Shown: in pieces, positions 4,519 through 5,906 of the stretch
How the letters are laid out: each line of letters starts with the position of its first letter
Position numbering within the stretch: position 1 is the stretch's first letter
Origin: an uncultured Elusimicrobiales bacterium
Lineage (GTDB): Bacteria > Elusimicrobiota > Elusimicrobia > Elusimicrobiales > Elusimicrobiaceae
Length of the DNA stretch: 5,906 nt
Assembly (NCBI GenBank): GCA_944322775.1
Contig: CALUQA010000084.1
Coordinates: 1-5,906 of the forward strand
Direction of reading: 5' to 3'
Notes under the pieces: model-generated
What the model was told of the DNA's origin: nothing
The model's database searches: none
Seen by the model: the letters and a program-made list of their open reading frames with translations, nothing else
Position numbers and translations under genes: made by a program

Positions 4519-5906
4519 TTATTTTTTGCGTATTCCAATTAAGCCGTATCCTTCCACATCGCCTTTGATGTCTTTAATCAGGAATACGTCCCAGCCGGCG
4601 GCAAAATATTTGCCGTGTTCGTCCACCAGGTCCAAATTCACCTGGAAAGCATTTCCTGAAGCATTCTTTTCCGACGCGACAAACATATCGCGGCTGTTGT
4701 GGGCGCTGCGGATAAACTCGTCAAAGAACTCGCGGTTTTCCACCGTTGGGCGGCGGCGCCCCGTGGCGGCCAAAAATACGTTATTGGCGTATTTGACGCG
4801 GAACTGCAAATCCAGCACCACGGCCGGCAAGTCCACATACTCCAAGGTGCGGATAAAGCTTTGCGAAGTTTCCCCCAGCGTTTTGCTGGCTTCGCGCAGT
4901 TCAATGCGCAAGCTTAAAATACGTGACATAATGCCGATAAGTTCTTCGGCCCCTTCTTCAAAGCGGGCTTTGGGCGCGCTGGCGGCAAAACACAACACGC
5001 CGGCCACTTTGCCGCCTACGTAAAGCGGAGCGGCAATCAACGAACCGAAATGTTTTTCTTTGTGTATGCAGCGTTTGCAGTTGGTATTGGCCAAATCCGG
5101 GAAGACCACCACATTGTCGTCACGCACGTCAAAGAGGCATTCCTCCACAGGGAAGACCATGTAACGCTCAATATTAAACGGGCTGGGCGTGGCATAAACC
5201 ACCGTCATTTCATCGGGGTTAGACTCGCGGAAACGCATGACAATGCCCACGTCGGATTTAAACACTTTCTTACCGAAATCCAAGATTTTATCTACCTGTT
5301 CGGTAATCGTGCATTTATTTTCGTTGCTGATGGCATACAGCTCACGTATATGCTTTTCATGCGTATGGCGCTGGGTTACGTCGCGCACCCAGATAATCAC
5401 TTCGTCCTGCTTATCAAGCGGGGTGCAGAGCGCTTCAAAATAGCGGCGTTTGCCGGCACATTCCCAGTCAAACTCAAAGGTTGTGTTAATGTGGACGCTG
5501 GAGGCTTCTTTAATGGCAAACACTTCTTTAGCGGCGGCGTCTTCCGGCCAATATTGCAGCGGCATTTTGCCCAGGAAAGAAGAAGTCGCTTCCTCCGCCG
5601 TCAGATAAGGCAAGTTGGAAGACACTTCCAGCACGCGGCCTTCCAAGTCCGTCTTTAAATAAATGCCGGGCAAGGATTGACGCATGCTGCGCAATTCCAA
5701 AGCTTCGGGCGAATTTTGGGCCAAGCGGGCCAACAGGTCCGACAGGTCCGTCACCAACGCCAGCACACAGTTTTTCCCCGGAATATCCAAGGAAGTAACC
5801 GTGACGGAAGTTTCAATACGGCGGCCGTCTTTGGCAAACAGAGGCACGCCAAACGAAGCGCGGCCTTTTTCTTCCAATGTTTTGGCGGCTTGCGCAAAAA
5901 CTTTTT
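4519..5906 (-). CDS. PAS-GAF-PAS sensory protein (5' end beyond the window)
   Basis: The frame stays open to the right edge, giving 461 visible codons plus an unknown N-terminal part. The TTG at 5877 could be read as a start but falls inside a PAS domain (AAKTLEEKGRASFGVPLFAKDG), so it is rejected. Numbering from that TTG codon: the end of a first PAS domain, 1-50; a second PAS, about 65-172, closing with the PAC-like ending VIIWVRDVTQRH; a linker helix; a GAF domain, about 185-330, with FGSLIAAPLYVGGKVAGVLCF and a cysteine/histidine group C267, C270, H272, H276; and a third PAS, about 340-452, ending GYGLIGIRKK before the stop. No histidine kinase, GGDEF, EAL, helix-turn-helix or methyl-accepting domain follows. 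Any output domain must lie upstream of the visible part, or the protein signals by contact with a partner. The ligand and function are unknown. The stop is 25 bases from the shared terminator. Confidence 0.8.
   Translation of the reverse strand, partial: KVFAQAAKTLEEKGRASFGVPLFAKDGRRIETSVTVTSLDIPGKNCVLALVTDLSDLLARLAQNSPEALELRSMRQSLPGIYLKTDLEGRVLEVSSNLPYLTAEEATSSFLGKMPLQYWPEDAAAKEVFAIKEASSVHINTTFEFDWECAGKRRYFEALCTPLDKQDEVIIWVRDVTQRHTHEKHIRELYAISNENKCTITEQVDKILDFGKKVFKSDVGIVMRFRESNPDEMTVVYATPSPFNIERYMVFPVEECLFDVRDDNVVVFPDLANTNCKRCIHKEKHFGSLIAAPLYVGGKVAGVLCFAASAPKARFEEGAEELIGIMSRILSLRIELREASKTLGETSQSFIRTLEYVDLPAVVLDLQFRVKYANNVFLAATGRRRPTVENREFFDEFIRSAHNSRDMFVASEKNASGNAFQVNLDLVDEHGKYFAAGWDVFLIKDIKGDVEGYGLIGIRKK

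Noticed and set aside
5875..5877. TTG as the true start of the PAS/GAF gene
   Set aside because: It falls within a PAS domain, and the frame continues upstream to the window edge with PAS-like sequence (AQAAKTLEEKG).

Overview
The window reads like a Gram-negative (diderm) bacterial chromosome with compact gene spacing and moderate GC. A partial LptB lipopolysaccharide-export ATPase implies an outer membrane. The three-gene run of short type IV pilin-like proteins, with many cysteines and the mature N-terminus F-[ST]-L-x-E, resembles the large pilin repertoires I associate with gut Elusimicrobiota. That lineage guess rests on general resemblance only and no search was possible.

Layout, left to right. 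(1) Plus strand, 1-985: the 3' end of lptB, then 5 bases later a serine O-acetyltransferase (cysE), probably one transcript, ending in a bidirectional terminator at 994-1023. (2) Minus strand, 2472-1036: three tightly packed prepilin genes (gaps of 6 and 9 bases), read from a strong promoter at about 2524-2551 and ending in the same terminator. (3) Plus strand, 2631-3740: GMP reductase (guaC), read from a promoter back to back with the pilin promoter and closed by its own terminator at 3761-3792. (4) 3793-4033: about 240 bases without a convincing gene. It holds several hairpins, a second strong terminator-like hairpin at 3891-3920 (possibly the 3' end of a small RNA), and the promoter and ribosome binding site of the next gene. 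(5) Plus strand, 4034-4450: a short SlyD-like FKBP prolyl isomerase. (6) A second bidirectional terminator (4464-4499) shared with a convergent minus-strand gene that runs off the right edge. That gene encodes a PAS-GAF-PAS sensory protein with no output domain in the visible part.

The genes do not form one pathway. The mix is LPS export, cysteine synthesis, purine salvage, protein folding, surface pilins and sensing. The tidiest architecture is the use of shared hairpins between convergent genes and shared promoter DNA between divergent ones. No mobile element, CRISPR array, tRNA or rRNA was seen. I found no clear evidence of a wholly new system. The points most worth a second look are the isolated pilin trio, the hairpin-rich gap before the FKBP gene, the four-cysteine cluster in CysE, the insertion in GuaC, and the sensor without an obvious output.
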